From: Janthinobacterium sp. J1-1
Lineage (GTDB): Bacteria; Pseudomonadota; Gammaproteobacteria; Burkholderiales; Burkholderiaceae_D
Direction of reading: 5' to 3'
DNA length: 64,000 nucleotides
Assembly (NCBI RefSeq): GCF_030944405.1
Contig: NZ_CP132339.1
Location: 2,356,001-2,420,000, forward strand
Numbering within the stretch: position 1 is the first letter of the stretch; each line of letters starts with the position of its first letter. The notes below the pieces were generated by a model that had not been told where the DNA came from, ran no database searches, and saw nothing but the letters and a program-made list of their open reading frames with translations. Made by a program: the position numbers and the translations under genes. This document shows, in pieces, positions 8,876 to 17,832 of the stretch.

Positions 8876-9274
8876 ATGAGTTTGTTAATAACCGTGCCGC
8901 CCAACCTTGTCCAGTCCATCCGCGCCTTCCGCGTGACCGAGTTACAAGACGAGGCGGCTCGTCTCGGGCAGCACTTTTTATATGCCTATTGCAACACCGG
9001 CCTGACCAAGCAGCAAGTCATCGGCCTGATCGCGGAAGCGTTCCTGTTTCCCAAGAGCCTGGCCAAGAATTTCGACGCCTTGCGCCTGTGCCTGACCGAT
9101 ACCATGTTCAAGGCCGGCCCCCAGGCAGGTTTCCTGGTGGTGCTCGAGCAACTGCCCAATACCCAGAAATTCGACAAGGAAGCGCGCGAAACCCTGCTCG
9201 ACGTGTTTCGCGATGCGGCCGAGTACTGGGCCGAGAAAAAAGTCCCGTTCCGCGTCTTTTACTCCTTCGAATAG
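8876..9274 (+). CDS. Barstar-family ribonuclease inhibitor-like protein
   Basis: A 132-residue cytoplasmic protein of the barstar family, whose founding member blocks the ribonuclease barnase. The family signature is visible as FPKSLAKNFDALRLCLTD near residues 63-80, followed by GFLVVLEQL. The start at 8876 is supported by GAGGG four bases upstream. No barnase-like ribonuclease gene lies nearby, so this is an orphan of the YhcO type. Its partner RNase, if any, would be encoded elsewhere or come from competitors. Confidence 0.85.
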   Translation: MSLLITVPPNLVQSIRAFRVTELQDEAARLGQHFLYAYCNTGLTKQQVIGLIAEAFLFPKSLAKNFDALRLCLTDTMFKAGPQAGFLVVLEQLPNTQKFDKEARETLLDVFRDAAEYWAEKKVPFRVFYSFE

Positions 9275-9377
9275 CCGTCGTTCCTGGCCATCGCAGCCGG
9301 TGCCGGCGCATGTTGCGCCGCAACAATAATGCCGGCCTTTCTAGATTCACGTCGCCATAGCGGGTACAATGCGCGCT

Positions 9378-9986
9378 ATGAAAAATATCGTTATCCTTAT
9401 TTCCGGACGCGGCAGCAATATGGAAGCGGTCGTGCGCGCGGCAAAAGCCGAGCAATGGCCGGCCCGTATCGCCGCCGTCATCAGCAACCGGGCCGATGCC
9501 CAAGGCCTGGTATTTGCCGCGGAACATGGGATAGCGACCGCAGTCGTTGCCAACAAGGATTACGCCAGCCGCGCCGAATTTGACGCGGCCCTGCAGCTAG
9601 TCATCGACGGTTTTTCGCCCGACCTGGTGGTACTGGCCGGTTTCATGCGCATCCTGACCGAGCCGTTTGTCGAACATTATGCGGGGCGCATGCTCAATAT
9701 CCACCCCTCGCTGCTGCCGCTGTTCCCGGGCATGGCGACGCACCGGCAGGCGCTCGACGCGGGCGTGACGGAGCATGGCGCGACCGTGCATTTCGTCACC
9801 GCCGAACTCGATCATGGCCCGGCCGTGGCCAGCGCCACCGTGCCCGTCTTGCCGGGCGACACAGAAGACAGCTTATCGGCGCGCGTGCTGGTACAGGAAC
9901 ATCTGCTTTACCCGCGCGCCATCCGCCTGTTCATTGACGATAAACTGTCGGTAGAGCATGGCCAGGTCCGCGTGGACCCTCAATAA
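9378..9986 (+). CDS. purN: Phosphoribosylglycinamide formyltransferase (GART)
   Basis: This enzyme transfers a formyl group from 10-formyltetrahydrofolate to GAR in step three of purine synthesis. The N-terminus NIVILISGRGSNMEA is the phosphate-binding start of PurN. The active-site signature spans residues 104-140, with NIHPSLLP (catalytic Asn and His) and HFVTAELDHGP (catalytic Asp). The start at 9378 (MKNIV) is preferred over an ATG three codons earlier because it begins the conserved strand. Length (202 residues) is normal. The downstream methyltransferase begins 21 bases later, so they may be co-transcribed. Confidence 0.96.
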   Translation: MKNIVILISGRGSNMEAVVRAAKAEQWPARIAAVISNRADAQGLVFAAEHGIATAVVANKDYASRAEFDAALQLVIDGFSPDLVVLAGFMRILTEPFVEHYAGRMLNIHPSLLPLFPGMATHRQALDAGVTEHGATVHFVTAELDHGPAVASATVPVLPGDTEDSLSARVLVQEHLLYPRAIRLFIDDKLSVEHGQVRVDPQ

Positions 9987-10007
9987 AATATTACAGGAAG
10001 AATAACA

Positions 10008-11327
10008 ATGAGATTGCCACCAGCGATACTTGCCAATGCTGAAGAAGTATTGCGCGAAATTTTACGTTTCACGGCGCCTGCCGACACCACCCTGTCGCGC
10101 TATTTCCGCGACCATCCGCGCCTCGGTTCGCGCGAACGCGGCGCCATCGCCGAAGGCATCTACGCCGTGCTGCGCAACAAATCGTTCTTTACCGACTTCG
10201 CCGAAGCGGGCAATGGCCCGACCATGCGCCGTTTGACCATTCTCGGCCTGGCCGAAGCGATGGGCGCCGATTCGCTGGGCGGCCTGACGGAAGAAGAAGT
10301 GGAATGGCTGGAACGCATCAAGCAGATCGACCGCAACCTGATGCCGGCCAATATGCGTTCGAACATGCCGAAATGGCTGTTTGACAAGCTGATCGCCCAG
10401 TTCGGCGAAGCCGAAACCATGCAGCTGGCCGATGCCCTGAACGCACCGGCGCCGCTGGACCTGCGCGTCAACTCGCTCAAGTCCACGCGCGAGGACGTGA
10501 TGCTGGCGCTGGCCGAAGCACCGATCCTGAGCACGCCGACGCCGTTCGCGCCGCTGGGCCTGCGCGTGCTGAAAAAGCCATCGCTGCAAAACATGCCGCT
10601 GTTCCAGAGCGGCGCCATCGAAGTGCAGGACGAAGGCAGCCAGATCCTGTCGCAGATCGTCGGCGCCAAGCGCGGCGAAATGGTGGTGGACTTTTGCGCC
10701 GGCGCCGGCGGCAAAACGCTCGCGCTGGGCGCGCTGATGCGCAACACCGGCCGCTTGTACGCGTTCGACGTGTCGGAAAAGCGTCTGGCCAAGCTGAAAC
10801 CGCGCATGGCCCGCAGCGGCCTGTCGAACGTGCATCCGGTGCAGATCGCGCATGAGCGCGACGCCAAGATCAAGCGCCTGGCCGGCAAGATCGACCGCGT
10901 TCTGGTCGACGCGCCATGTAGCGGCCTGGGCACCCTGCGCCGCAATCCGGACGTCAAATGGCGCCAGCAGCCGAACTCCATCGTCGAGTTGCAAGCGAAA
11001 CAAGCGGCGATCCTGGCCGGCGCCGCACGCCTGGTCAAGGGCGGCGGCCGCCTGGTGTACGCCACCTGCAGTTTCCTGAGCGAAGAAAACGATGCGATCG
11101 CCGAGCAGTTCCTGGCCGCCCATCCCGACTTCACCTTGGTGCCGATGAACAAGGTGCTGGCCGAGCAGAAGATCGAGCTGGAAATGGGCGACTACCTGAA
11201 ACTGCTGCCGCATTTGCACCAGACCGATGGCTTCTTTGCCGCCGTGTTCGAGCGCAAGATCATGCCGAAGAAAGTCTATGCGGACGAAAAACCGGCCGAC
11301 GAGGCTGACGCCGACGCTGCCGAGTAA
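10008..11327 (+). CDS. RsmB/NOP-family RNA (cytosine-5) methyltransferase
   Basis: A 439-residue SAM-dependent m5C methyltransferase acting on rRNA or tRNA. The N-terminal 130 residues (RYFRDHPRLGSRERGAIAEG) resemble the NusB-like domain of RsmB. SAM binding is in VVDFCAGAGGKTLALG near residue 225. The two catalytic cysteines of the family are seen in DAPCSGLGTLRRNPD and ATCSFLSEEND. The start has AGGAAG 8 bases upstream. It is probably a paralogue rather than canonical rsmB, which usually sits beside def-fmt; that gene context is absent here. Confidence 0.9.
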   Translation: MRLPPAILANAEEVLREILRFTAPADTTLSRYFRDHPRLGSRERGAIAEGIYAVLRNKSFFTDFAEAGNGPTMRRLTILGLAEAMGADSLGGLTEEEVEWLERIKQIDRNLMPANMRSNMPKWLFDKLIAQFGEAETMQLADALNAPAPLDLRVNSLKSTREDVMLALAEAPILSTPTPFAPLGLRVLKKPSLQNMPLFQSGAIEVQDEGSQILSQIVGAKRGEMVVDFCAGAGGKTLALGALMRNTGRLYAFDVSEKRLAKLKPRMARSGLSNVHPVQIAHERDAKIKRLAGKIDRVLVDAPCSGLGTLRRNPDVKWRQQPNSIVELQAKQAAILAGAARLVKGGGRLVYATCSFLSEENDAIAEQFLAAHPDFTLVPMNKVLAEQKIELEMGDYLKLLPHLHQTDGFFAAVFERKIMPKKVYADEKPADEADADAAE

Positions 11328-11338
11328 TAGCATTGCTG

Positions 11339-11364
11339 GCGGCCGCTGCACTCGCAGCGGCCGC
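11339..11364 (+). terminator. Perfect GC-rich hairpin after the methyltransferase gene
   Basis: GCGGCCGCTGC and its exact complement flank an ACTC loop, giving an 11-bp perfect stem 12 bases after the stop codon. The downstream tract TGTTGT is only partly U-rich, so it may be a weak terminator or an RNA-stabilising hairpin. Confidence 0.55.
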
Positions 11365-11433
11365 TGTTGTCACCAGCCAGCCCGCCTGGCGTGAGCACTC
11401 GCTCATCCCGTAACACCTTCCACTGCATCCGCC

Positions 11434-12792
11434 ATGAACCAGACTCCGCTGCTTAATCTGATCACCGACTTTGTCGATGATTTTCGTCAACCCGCCATCT
11501 TGTGGCAGGCACTCGTCATCATCGCCTGCCTGGCCCTGAGCTGGGTCTTCGTGCGCCAGCTGCGCGCCGTGTTGGCCAGGCGCGCCGATGCTGCCGTGCC
11601 ACCCGTCAGCGCCGAAGTGCGTGCTCGCACCGAAAGTTTCATCCGCATCCTGACGCCGGTGCTGACGGCGCTGCTGCTGGGCGTGTCCCAGCATTTCCTG
11701 GCCAAGTTCCAGAGCGTCAACCTGCTCAGCATTGCCGTGCCCCTGTGTACCTCGATGGCGCTGGTGCGTTTCGGCTTTTATGTGCTGCGCCGCATCTTTG
11801 CCCGCCATGGCGAGATCAGTCCCACCATGCTGCTGCTGGAAAAAGTCTTCACGGTGGTGGTCTGGCTGGGCATGGCCCTGTATATCACGGGCTTGTGGCC
11901 GGAATTGCATGAATTTTTGGAAAGCATCGTCGTGCCGCTGGGGCGCAACAAGGTGTCGGTGGCTGCCATCTTGCAAGCCGCTATTTCCGTCGCCGTGCTG
12001 ATGGTGCTGGCGATGTGGGCCGGCACCGCGCTCGACGACCGCCTGATGAAAATGCAGGGCTTGCATTCCTCGCTGAAGGTGGTGGTGTCACGCATGGGGC
12101 GCGCCGTGCTGATCCTCGTTTCCGTCCTGGTCAGCCTGTCGCTGGTGGGCATCGACCTGACGGTCTTGTCGGTATTCGGTGGCGCCTTCGGTGTGGCGCT
12201 CGGTTTCGGCCTGCAAAAGATCGCCGCCAATTTTGTCTCCGGCTTTATCATCCTGCTCGACCGCAGCCTCACCATCGGCGACATGATCACGGTAGGCCAG
12301 TTCAGCGGCAAAGTCACCCAGATCAATACGCGCTATACTGTGTTATTGGGCGGCGATGGAGTTGAGTCCATCGTGCCGAACGAAATGCTGATCTCGGGCG
12401 GCGTGCAGAACATGTCGCTCACGAATCGCATGGTGTGGCTGTCGGCCACCGTATCGGTTGGCTATGAAACCGATATCGACGTCATCTTCCCGCTACTGGA
12501 AGAAGCGACCGCCAGCGTGCCGCGTGTATCGAAGAGCAAACCGCCGTCGGCCACCCTGGTGCGCTTCGGCGCCGATGGCCTGGACCTGCAGATCGGCTTC
12601 TGGATCTCGGACCCGGAAAACGGCACCGGCGGGGTCAAGTCGAACGTGAACCGCGCGATTTGGCGGACGTTGCAGCAACATAAGGTATCCGTACCATTCC
12701 CGCAACGCGAATTGCGGATTATTGGCACACCGCCCGCTACACTGGCCGGCGAAACAGAAGGGGCGCCCACGCCCCCAAGCACGCAGCCCTGA
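11434..12792 (+). CDS. MscS-family mechanosensitive ion channel
   Basis: A 452-residue inner-membrane channel that relieves turgor during osmotic downshock. Several hydrophobic helices precede the pore helix, GGAFGVALGFGLQKIAANF near residue 255, which carries the Gly/Ala packing of MscS TM3. The following SGFIILLDRSLTIGDMI and the beta domain with NTRYTVL and VPNEMLIS are typical. The C-terminal alpha/beta domain is followed by a Thr/Pro-rich tail. It is longer than E. coli MscS because of extra N-terminal helices. Confidence 0.93.
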   Translation: MNQTPLLNLITDFVDDFRQPAILWQALVIIACLALSWVFVRQLRAVLARRADAAVPPVSAEVRARTESFIRILTPVLTALLLGVSQHFLAKFQSVNLLSIAVPLCTSMALVRFGFYVLRRIFARHGEISPTMLLLEKVFTVVVWLGMALYITGLWPELHEFLESIVVPLGRNKVSVAAILQAAISVAVLMVLAMWAGTALDDRLMKMQGLHSSLKVVVSRMGRAVLILVSVLVSLSLVGIDLTVLSVFGGAFGVALGFGLQKIAANFVSGFIILLDRSLTIGDMITVGQFSGKVTQINTRYTVLLGGDGVESIVPNEMLISGGVQNMSLTNRMVWLSATVSVGYETDIDVIFPLLEEATASVPRVSKSKPPSATLVRFGADGLDLQIGFWISDPENGTGGVKSNVNRAIWRTLQQHKVSVPFPQRELRIIGTPPATLAGETEGAPTPPSTQP

Positions 12793-12923
12793 CCTCGCTG
12801 CTGCTTTCAAAATTGCCTGATCGCACCCGTTAGGGCGTACAATCACGCCTAAAATCGACGATGCCGGACCGCCAGCGCCTTGCTGGCGCGACCGTGAACA
12901 AGCCCCATCCACCTGGAGTAGTA

Positions 12924-14132
12924 ATGACATTGAGTTCCGTTTTACACGACGTTCTGCAGTTCATGGCAACCGGTATGACCGATCTGTCCGCATGGCAGGT
13001 CTTTGCCTATACCATGGTGGTGACCCATATCACCATTGCCAGCGTCACGATTTACCTGCATCGCCACCAGGCGCACCGCGCGCTGGAATTGCACGCCATC
13101 CCCAGTCATTTCTTCCGCTTCTGGCTGTGGCTGACCACCGGCCAGGTGACCAAGGAGTGGGCGGCGATCCACCGCAAGCATCACGCCAAGTGCGATACGG
13201 AAGAAGATCCGCACAGCCCGGTCACGCGCGGCATCAAGAAAGTGTTCTGGGAGGGCGCCGAGCTGTACCGCGCCGAATCGAAAAACCTGGAAACCATGGC
13301 CAAATACGGCCATGGCACGCCAACGGACTGGATCGAACGCCATCTGTACACCAAATACAGCTGGCTGGGCGTGGTCTCGCTGTTCTTCATCAACTTCGCG
13401 CTGTTCGGCGTGATCGGCATTTCCGTGTGGGCCGTGCAGATGATGTGGATCCCGGTGACGGCGGCCGGCATCATCAACGGCATCGGTCATTACTGGGGCT
13501 ACCGCAACTACGACTGCGCCGACGCGGCCACCAACATCATTCCTTTCGGCATCCTGATCGGCGGTGAAGAACTCCATAACAACCACCATACGTATGCAAC
13601 GTCGGCCAAGCTGTCGTCAAAATGGTATGAGTTCGATATCGGCTGGGCGTATATCCGCTGCCTGGAAATACTGGGCCTGGCGAAAGTGAAAAAGCTGGCG
13701 CCGGAACCGAAGTTTTCCCACGGTAAGCTGGAAGCCGATTTCGACACCTTGCAGTCGGTTATCGCCAACCGCTATGACGTGATGGCCAAGTATGCCAAAT
13801 CGATCAAGTCGGCCTGGAAGGAAGAGCTGGAACACCTGAAGGACAAGGCCGAGCTGGAAAAGCGTTTCCTGAAATCGTCGCGCAAGCTGATGCAGCGCGA
13901 GCCGGGCAAGCTGGCCGATGCGCACCATGAGCAGTTGTCCGAGTTGTTCCAGCATAGCAAGTCGCTGGAAACCATGCATCATATGCGCGTGGAGCTGGGC
14001 GCCATCTGGGAGCGTTCGCATTTTACGCGCGAGCAATTGCTGCACAAGCTGCAAGACTGGTGCGTGCGCGCCGAAGCGTCGGGCATCAAGTCGCTGCAGG
14101 AATTTTCCTTGCGCCTGCGCAGCTACGCGTAA
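12924..14132 (+). CDS. Fatty acid (acyl-CoA or acyl-lipid) desaturase
   Basis: A 402-residue membrane di-iron desaturase that introduces a double bond into fatty acyl chains, adjusting membrane fluidity. The three histidine boxes are clear: HRHQAHR near residue 47, HRKHH near 83 and HNNHH near 220, within hydrophobic segments. A long Lys/Glu-rich, probably coiled C-terminal tail (residues 275-400) is longer than the catalytic core needs. The start at 12924 follows GGAG; the frame also extends upstream to 12861 without a ribosome site. A terminator follows immediately. Confidence 0.92.
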   Translation: MTLSSVLHDVLQFMATGMTDLSAWQVFAYTMVVTHITIASVTIYLHRHQAHRALELHAIPSHFFRFWLWLTTGQVTKEWAAIHRKHHAKCDTEEDPHSPVTRGIKKVFWEGAELYRAESKNLETMAKYGHGTPTDWIERHLYTKYSWLGVVSLFFINFALFGVIGISVWAVQMMWIPVTAAGIINGIGHYWGYRNYDCADAATNIIPFGILIGGEELHNNHHTYATSAKLSSKWYEFDIGWAYIRCLEILGLAKVKKLAPEPKFSHGKLEADFDTLQSVIANRYDVMAKYAKSIKSAWKEELEHLKDKAELEKRFLKSSRKLMQREPGKLADAHHEQLSELFQHSKSLETMHHMRVELGAIWERSHFTREQLLHKLQDWCVRAEASGIKSLQEFSLRLRSYA

Positions 14133-14153
14133 GCAGGACAGTCTGCCATCGAA

Positions 14154-14179
14154 GGCTCCGCGGTGCGGGGCCTTTTTTT
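14154..14179 (+). terminator. Intrinsic terminator of the desaturase gene
   Basis: GGCTCCGC pairs with GCGGGGCC (one G-T pair) around a GGT loop and is followed by seven T. Confidence 0.88.
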
Positions 14180-14210
14180 CATCCAGCCGAACCATCAAGA
14201 AAAGAAGGAC

Positions 14211-14241
14211 GAAAAAAAACCGCTCGGAAGCGGCTTTTTCA
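14211..14241 (-). terminator. Intrinsic terminator of rpmB-rpmG
   Basis: On the minus strand AAAAGCCGCT pairs with AGCGGTTTT around TCCG and runs into eight T. It lies about 16 bases past the rpmG stop. Confidence 0.88.
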
Positions 14242-14256
14242 AGGAACTCGGATCGA

Positions 14257-14424
14257 TTACTTGATCTTGGTTTCTTTGTACGTCACGTGCTTGCGTGCTT
14301 TAGGATCAAATTTCATGATCTCCATTTTCGCAGGCGTCGTACGCTTGTTTTTGGTGGTCGTGTAGAAGTGACCCGTACCGGCGGTCGATTCTAACTTGAT
14401 TTTGTCGCGGCCTGATTTTGCCAT
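14257..14424 (-). CDS. rpmG: 50S ribosomal protein L33
   Basis: A 55-residue basic ribosomal protein of the large subunit. The translation begins [18 protein letters not shown] and continues [10 protein letters not shown], the L33 signature, then ends [11 protein letters not shown]. It lacks the zinc-binding cysteines of the C+ form, so it is the zinc-independent type. It is the second gene of the rpmB-rpmG operon, 22 bases after rpmB. Confidence 0.97.
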   Translation of the reverse strand: MAKSGRDKIKLESTAGTGHFYTTTKNKRTTPAKMEIMKFDPKARKHVTYKETKIK

Positions 14425-14446
14425 GATAGCTCCCTTGTTCTGCTAA

Positions 14447-14683
14447 TTAGACTTTTTCGCCACGAGCGCGCATGTCGACCAATACGGCGTCGATGCCGAC
14501 TTTATCGATGACGCGCAGACCGGCGTTGGACAAACGCAGGGAGACCCAGCGGTTTTCAGATTCAACAAAAATACGACGATTTTGCAAGTTAGGCAAAAAA
14601 CGACGTTTGGTTTTGTTGTTTGCATGGGAAACATTGTTGCCGACCATCGGCTTCTTCCCAGTGACTTGGCAAACACGTGCCAT
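14447..14683 (-). CDS. rpmB: 50S ribosomal protein L28
   Basis: A 78-residue ribosomal protein with the L28 start [20 protein letters not shown], the [12 protein letters not shown] block and the C-terminal [19 protein letters not shown] lies 7 bases before the ATG. It is the first gene of rpmB-rpmG and is driven by a near-consensus promoter about 40 bases upstream. Confidence 0.98.
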   Translation of the reverse strand: MARVCQVTGKKPMVGNNVSHANNKTKRRFLPNLQNRRIFVESENRWVSLRLSNAGLRVIDKVGIDAVLVDMRARGEKV

Positions 14684-14722
14684 GGCGCACTCCTTAAAGA
14701 CATTCCAAATTGGAAAAACGAG

Positions 14723-14751
14723 AGTATATCCAAAAAAATCAGATTTATCAA
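14723..14751 (-). promoter_or_regulatory. Sigma-70 promoter for rpmB-rpmG
   Basis: On the minus strand TTGATA and TATACT are separated by exactly 17 bases, with an AT-rich spacer. The start point would fall about 35 bases before the rpmB ATG. Confidence 0.8.
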
Positions 14752-14928
14752 TGACTTGCGAAAAACAATTGTGTCTCGTTGTATTAAATAATTTAACAAT
14801 TTGAGGCGCTGGTGTTGCTTGTCATGAAAAACCTTGTAAACTGACTTGTTTACTGCTAGGCAAGCAGCCCGGCTGGCGCGCGTATGTCCTTGTTTACACA
14901 GGTTAACTGCCGCAAACGCGCATGGACG

Positions 14929-15155
14929 CTAGAGTTGCCCGTGTTCGGCGAAGGAATGGACTTGCCGGCCTGCCACCACAAAATGGTCGAGCACGCGCAC
15001 ATCGACCAGCGACAGGGCCTGCACCAGCGAACGCGTCAGCAACAGGTCCGATTCGCTGGGCTCCGGCGTGCCAGAAGGGTGGTTGTGCGCCAGGATCACG
15101 CTGGCCGCGTTGTGCTGCAGCGCCTGTTTCACCACTTCGCGCGGATACACGCTGG
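14929..15155 (-). pseudogene. radC: radC 3' part, cut off by the integrated element
   Basis: This encodes the C-terminal 75 residues of RadC/DUF2466, beginning [13 protein letters not shown]. It keeps the JAMM metal-binding motif [14 protein letters not shown] and ends at a stop at 14929. The N-terminal part is at 24803-25251, and joining the two restores a continuous RadC. This fragment has no ATG; only a GTG at 15150 could start it, so it is unlikely to be translated efficiently. The element boundary is at 15154-15155. Confidence 0.92.
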
Positions 15156-15175
15156 TATGAGTCTTCTGGTACTAT
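15141..15175. other. attL of the radC-integrated element
   Basis: RadC codons run up to the GG at 15154-15155 (tacacgctGG on the plus strand), after which the sequence leaves RadC (tatgagtcttctgg). The GG is shared with attR at 24802-24803. A 2-bp crossover fits a large serine integrase, and the integrase gene starts 30 bases inside the element. Confidence 0.8.
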
Positions 15176-15184
15176 CTTCGGAAT

Positions 15185-16882
15185 ATGAAAACTACTCAGA
15201 TAAGTAAGCCTCGCGTCATTTCTTACAAGCGCTACTCAAGTCTGCGGCAGGGCCGCGGGCACAGTGTGGAACGGCAGGAGGATGCGGCTCAAAAGTGGTG
15301 TGTCAGAAAGGGATTGGCTCTCGATACAAGTCTCACACTCTTAGATAAAGGAAAGAGCGGTTTCACAGGCGCCAATCGGCATAAAGGGGCGCTCAAAACG
15401 CTTCTTGATAAAATTGACAATGGCGAGATCAAGCCAGGTACATACTTGCTTATTGAAGCACTTGATCGTCTAACCCGAGAAGAGCTCACAGAGTCTGTTC
15501 CGCTTTTTCTTATGCTGCTGTCGGCTGGTTTGGTAATTGTGACACTTGTTGATGACAAGGAGTGGACGAAAGAAGGAATGAACAAGGATCAGAGCGATTT
15601 CTTTTACTCAATAATGCTTCTCGGCCGTGGACACGAAGAATCCCTTCGGAAAGCATCAATGATTCGAGCTAAGTTTGAAGCGGCTAGAAGAGAGCATAAA
15701 AACATATTTGGATCCGCTCCAGGTTGGCTAAGGCGAGAGGACAAGAACTCGCAGTGGACAATTGTGGAGGATCGAGCCAATTCGGTACGGAAAGTATTTG
15801 AACTTGCAGCTCAGGGGTATGGAAGTAAAGCGATTTCAAAAATTGCTAATGCGGAAAAATGGCCGTTGCCAACGCGTGATACGAAGACAAAAACCACTAC
15901 ATGGCACGGCACAATGCCCGGGCGATTATTGCGTCTGAGATCGGTTTTAGGAGAGTATGAATATTTTCTTCAGGATTATAAAACAAAACAAAAAACCGGT
16001 TCCTGGCGAGGAGAGCGATCAAATATAATCGTTCAAGATTACTATCCTGCTATCTTAGATGAGGCGCAATGGTATAAGGCACGCGCCGCAATTGACCGTA
16101 AGGCAAAGACTCCTCGCAGACGAGACACGCATTATTTTAATATATGGTCAGGATTGCTGAGGTGTGGAGAATGCGGTGCAATGATTCAACGGAAGACTGA
16201 AGCGCGAGGTGGCAGTAAGGCCCAGCTTACGTGTTCTAATAAGATTTCTGGTGTTACAGATTGTCGAACTGGCGCGGCCTCTAAGACGGATGAGCCCTTA
16301 CTTCTGGATATATGTTCATACGCAGGCGCGCAACTGGGACTTGGCTATGACAAGCAGGCTGTAGTCGAGGAGATAGATTTGGCGATTTCTAAGCTTAGTG
16401 ATAATGAGGCAGCTTCTATTGCTATGGCAGAAGCAATAGTTTTGGCGAAGGGCAGGGTTCCAGCTTTCCAAGATAGAATTGGAAAGCTGGCTGACGAGAG
16501 GGATGATTTAATGGAAAGAATATCGAAGAATAAAGAAATGTTATCTCTTGAGCCAAATAATCTTTTTGATGATGCCTATGCCAGGGATGTTTTAAAAATA
16601 CTTTATGAAAAAAGTGAAAGTGCTAGGAATTTAAGGGCTGAATGCAATACTAGACTGACTCGTGCAATCGATGCAATTTGGCATTTTGCTTATGATGTTG
16701 CAATTGTGAAATATAGAGATAGCAATATAGTTCAAACTATTGTTTTGCAGGGAAAATTATCCGGGGATTTGCATCCGAAGAATTTGGCTTGGATGCAAGG
16801 AGATATAACGTTACCTGGATTAAATGAAATTCTCTTAAGCGATAAAAGGAGTCATCAAAATATGAAGTCAGGAATCGCCTAG
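15185..16882 (+). CDS. Large serine recombinase (element integrase)
   Basis: A 565-residue site-specific integrase. The catalytic domain opens RVISYKRYSSLRQG, with the nucleophilic serine at about residue 18 or 19. It continues with LLIEALDRLTREEL and the arginines of the active site, then the Recombinase domain (EDRANSVRKVFELAAQGYG). A zinc ribbon (RCGECGAMIQRK, LTCSN, TDCRTG) and a C-terminal coiled-coil region follow. The gene starts 30 bases inside attL, as expected for an integrase adjacent to its att site. It is AT-rich compared with the chromosome. The stop codon TAG is part of the CTAG target duplicated by the MITE-like element. Confidence 0.95.
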   Translation: MKTTQISKPRVISYKRYSSLRQGRGHSVERQEDAAQKWCVRKGLALDTSLTLLDKGKSGFTGANRHKGALKTLLDKIDNGEIKPGTYLLIEALDRLTREELTESVPLFLMLLSAGLVIVTLVDDKEWTKEGMNKDQSDFFYSIMLLGRGHEESLRKASMIRAKFEAARREHKNIFGSAPGWLRREDKNSQWTIVEDRANSVRKVFELAAQGYGSKAISKIANAEKWPLPTRDTKTKTTTWHGTMPGRLLRLRSVLGEYEYFLQDYKTKQKTGSWRGERSNIIVQDYYPAILDEAQWYKARAAIDRKAKTPRRRDTHYFNIWSGLLRCGECGAMIQRKTEARGGSKAQLTCSNKISGVTDCRTGAASKTDEPLLLDICSYAGAQLGLGYDKQAVVEEIDLAISKLSDNEAASIAMAEAIVLAKGRVPAFQDRIGKLADERDDLMERISKNKEMLSLEPNNLFDDAYARDVLKILYEKSESARNLRAECNTRLTRAIDAIWHFAYDVAIVKYRDSNIVQTIVLQGKLSGDLHPKNLAWMQGDITLPGLNEILLSDKRSHQNMKSGIA

Positions 16883-16985
16883 GGAAGCGCTGATTAATTC
16901 AATCTATAAAATTTCGCCACCTTAAAAATCAAAGACTTACATGCCAGGCATGGTAAAAAAGTCGAATTAATCAGTGGCTCCCTAG
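16879..16985. mobile_element. 99-bp MITE-like element with CTAG target duplication
   Basis: The body at 16883-16981 has imperfect 18-bp terminal inverted repeats: GGAAGCGCTGATTAATTC at the left, and GAATTAATCAGTGGCTCC at the right. It is flanked by CTAG on both sides (16879-16882 and 16982-16985). Such YTAR 4-bp duplications and GG-starting ends are typical of IS5-group elements. No transposase is encoded, so it would be moved in trans. An internal ATGCC-A-GGCAT dyad is present. Confidence 0.75.
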
Positions 16986-16992
16986 AGTTCTG

Positions 16993-17832
16993 CTATGGAT
17001 TTTTAATAGGTTGGTTATATGGTGAGAGGGTAATATGATCGATCCTGATGGACCCAACCCCAACGCCTTTTAGACTCATCCAGCATCGAATTAGGGTTAC
17101 GGGCGCTTTCACCCCCCCAAGCGCCTGAAGCTTTCTCTCAAAACGTCCCCAGTGATCGAGGTTGTAGCCTCGTTCGTCGCGAGCGCCTACTAGAATCGCG
17201 ATTATGCCTACCTTCACTGGAGTATCTTGAACCTCATCAAAATAGGCCAGTGGCTTTCCCCGGCTTGCGCCGATTACAGCGCGAACAAGTTGATCTAAGT
17301 TTTTTCCGGTTTTACGAGAGGATTCAACTTCTAGCCAAGCGGAAAACCCCTTATCGCGGCAAACTAGCAGAGCATCTGGATACTTTACTTCAGACGGAGC
17401 GGTTTGCCGCAAATATGAATCGGGTAGTACCTCGTGGCCTAGCTGCTCTGCTAGAAGACTTGCCACTCCGATAGCCCAAAGATCGTGTTGCCAGCTGTTA
17501 GGCGGATACCACACCCCGTTCTGGTATGCCCCCCAATCTTTTCCTGACTTATACCCTTTGTGAACGTCTGCCCATGTGTCCAGCTTTGTGGCGCCTCGAG
17601 TGGAGACCACATAGGCTGTACCCGCGCTGCGGCCTGGTAGTTTTCGTTCAATGACAAGCCGCAAAGCTGTTAGCTTACGCAGGAGCTTCTCCGCGTATTT
17701 CCTGGCGTGCTTGTTGCGCGGATAAAGAAGGCGTCCCAGTTCAGTCGGACGAAGCCAGGAGAAACGATGGATAAGGCGCAGCGCGGTGGCAGCGTGTTCG
17801 TTTGCATCAATACGAAGTGGGTGTTTGCTCAT
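16993..17832 (-). CDS. Replication-relaxation-like protein (winged helix plus nuclease-like domain)
   Basis: A 279-residue protein. Residues 15-80 (ALRLIHRFSWLRPTELGRLL and KYAEKLLRKLTALRLV) look like a winged helix-turn-helix. The second half contains KYPDALLVCRD and SAWLEVESSRKTGKN. That layout resembles a PD-(D/E)xK fold and the replication-relaxation proteins of plasmids and integrative elements. The gene faces the integrase across the MITE-like element. A role in replication or maintenance of the element is inferred from context; the family call is moderate. Confidence 0.55.
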   Translation of the reverse strand: MSKHPLRIDANEHAATALRLIHRFSWLRPTELGRLLYPRNKHARKYAEKLLRKLTALRLVIERKLPGRSAGTAYVVSTRGATKLDTWADVHKGYKSGKDWGAYQNGVWYPPNSWQHDLWAIGVASLLAEQLGHEVLPDSYLRQTAPSEVKYPDALLVCRDKGFSAWLEVESSRKTGKNLDQLVRAVIGASRGKPLAYFDEVQDTPVKVGIIAILVGARDERGYNLDHWGRFERKLQALGGVKAPVTLIRCWMSLKGVGVGSIRIDHITLSPYNQPIKNP

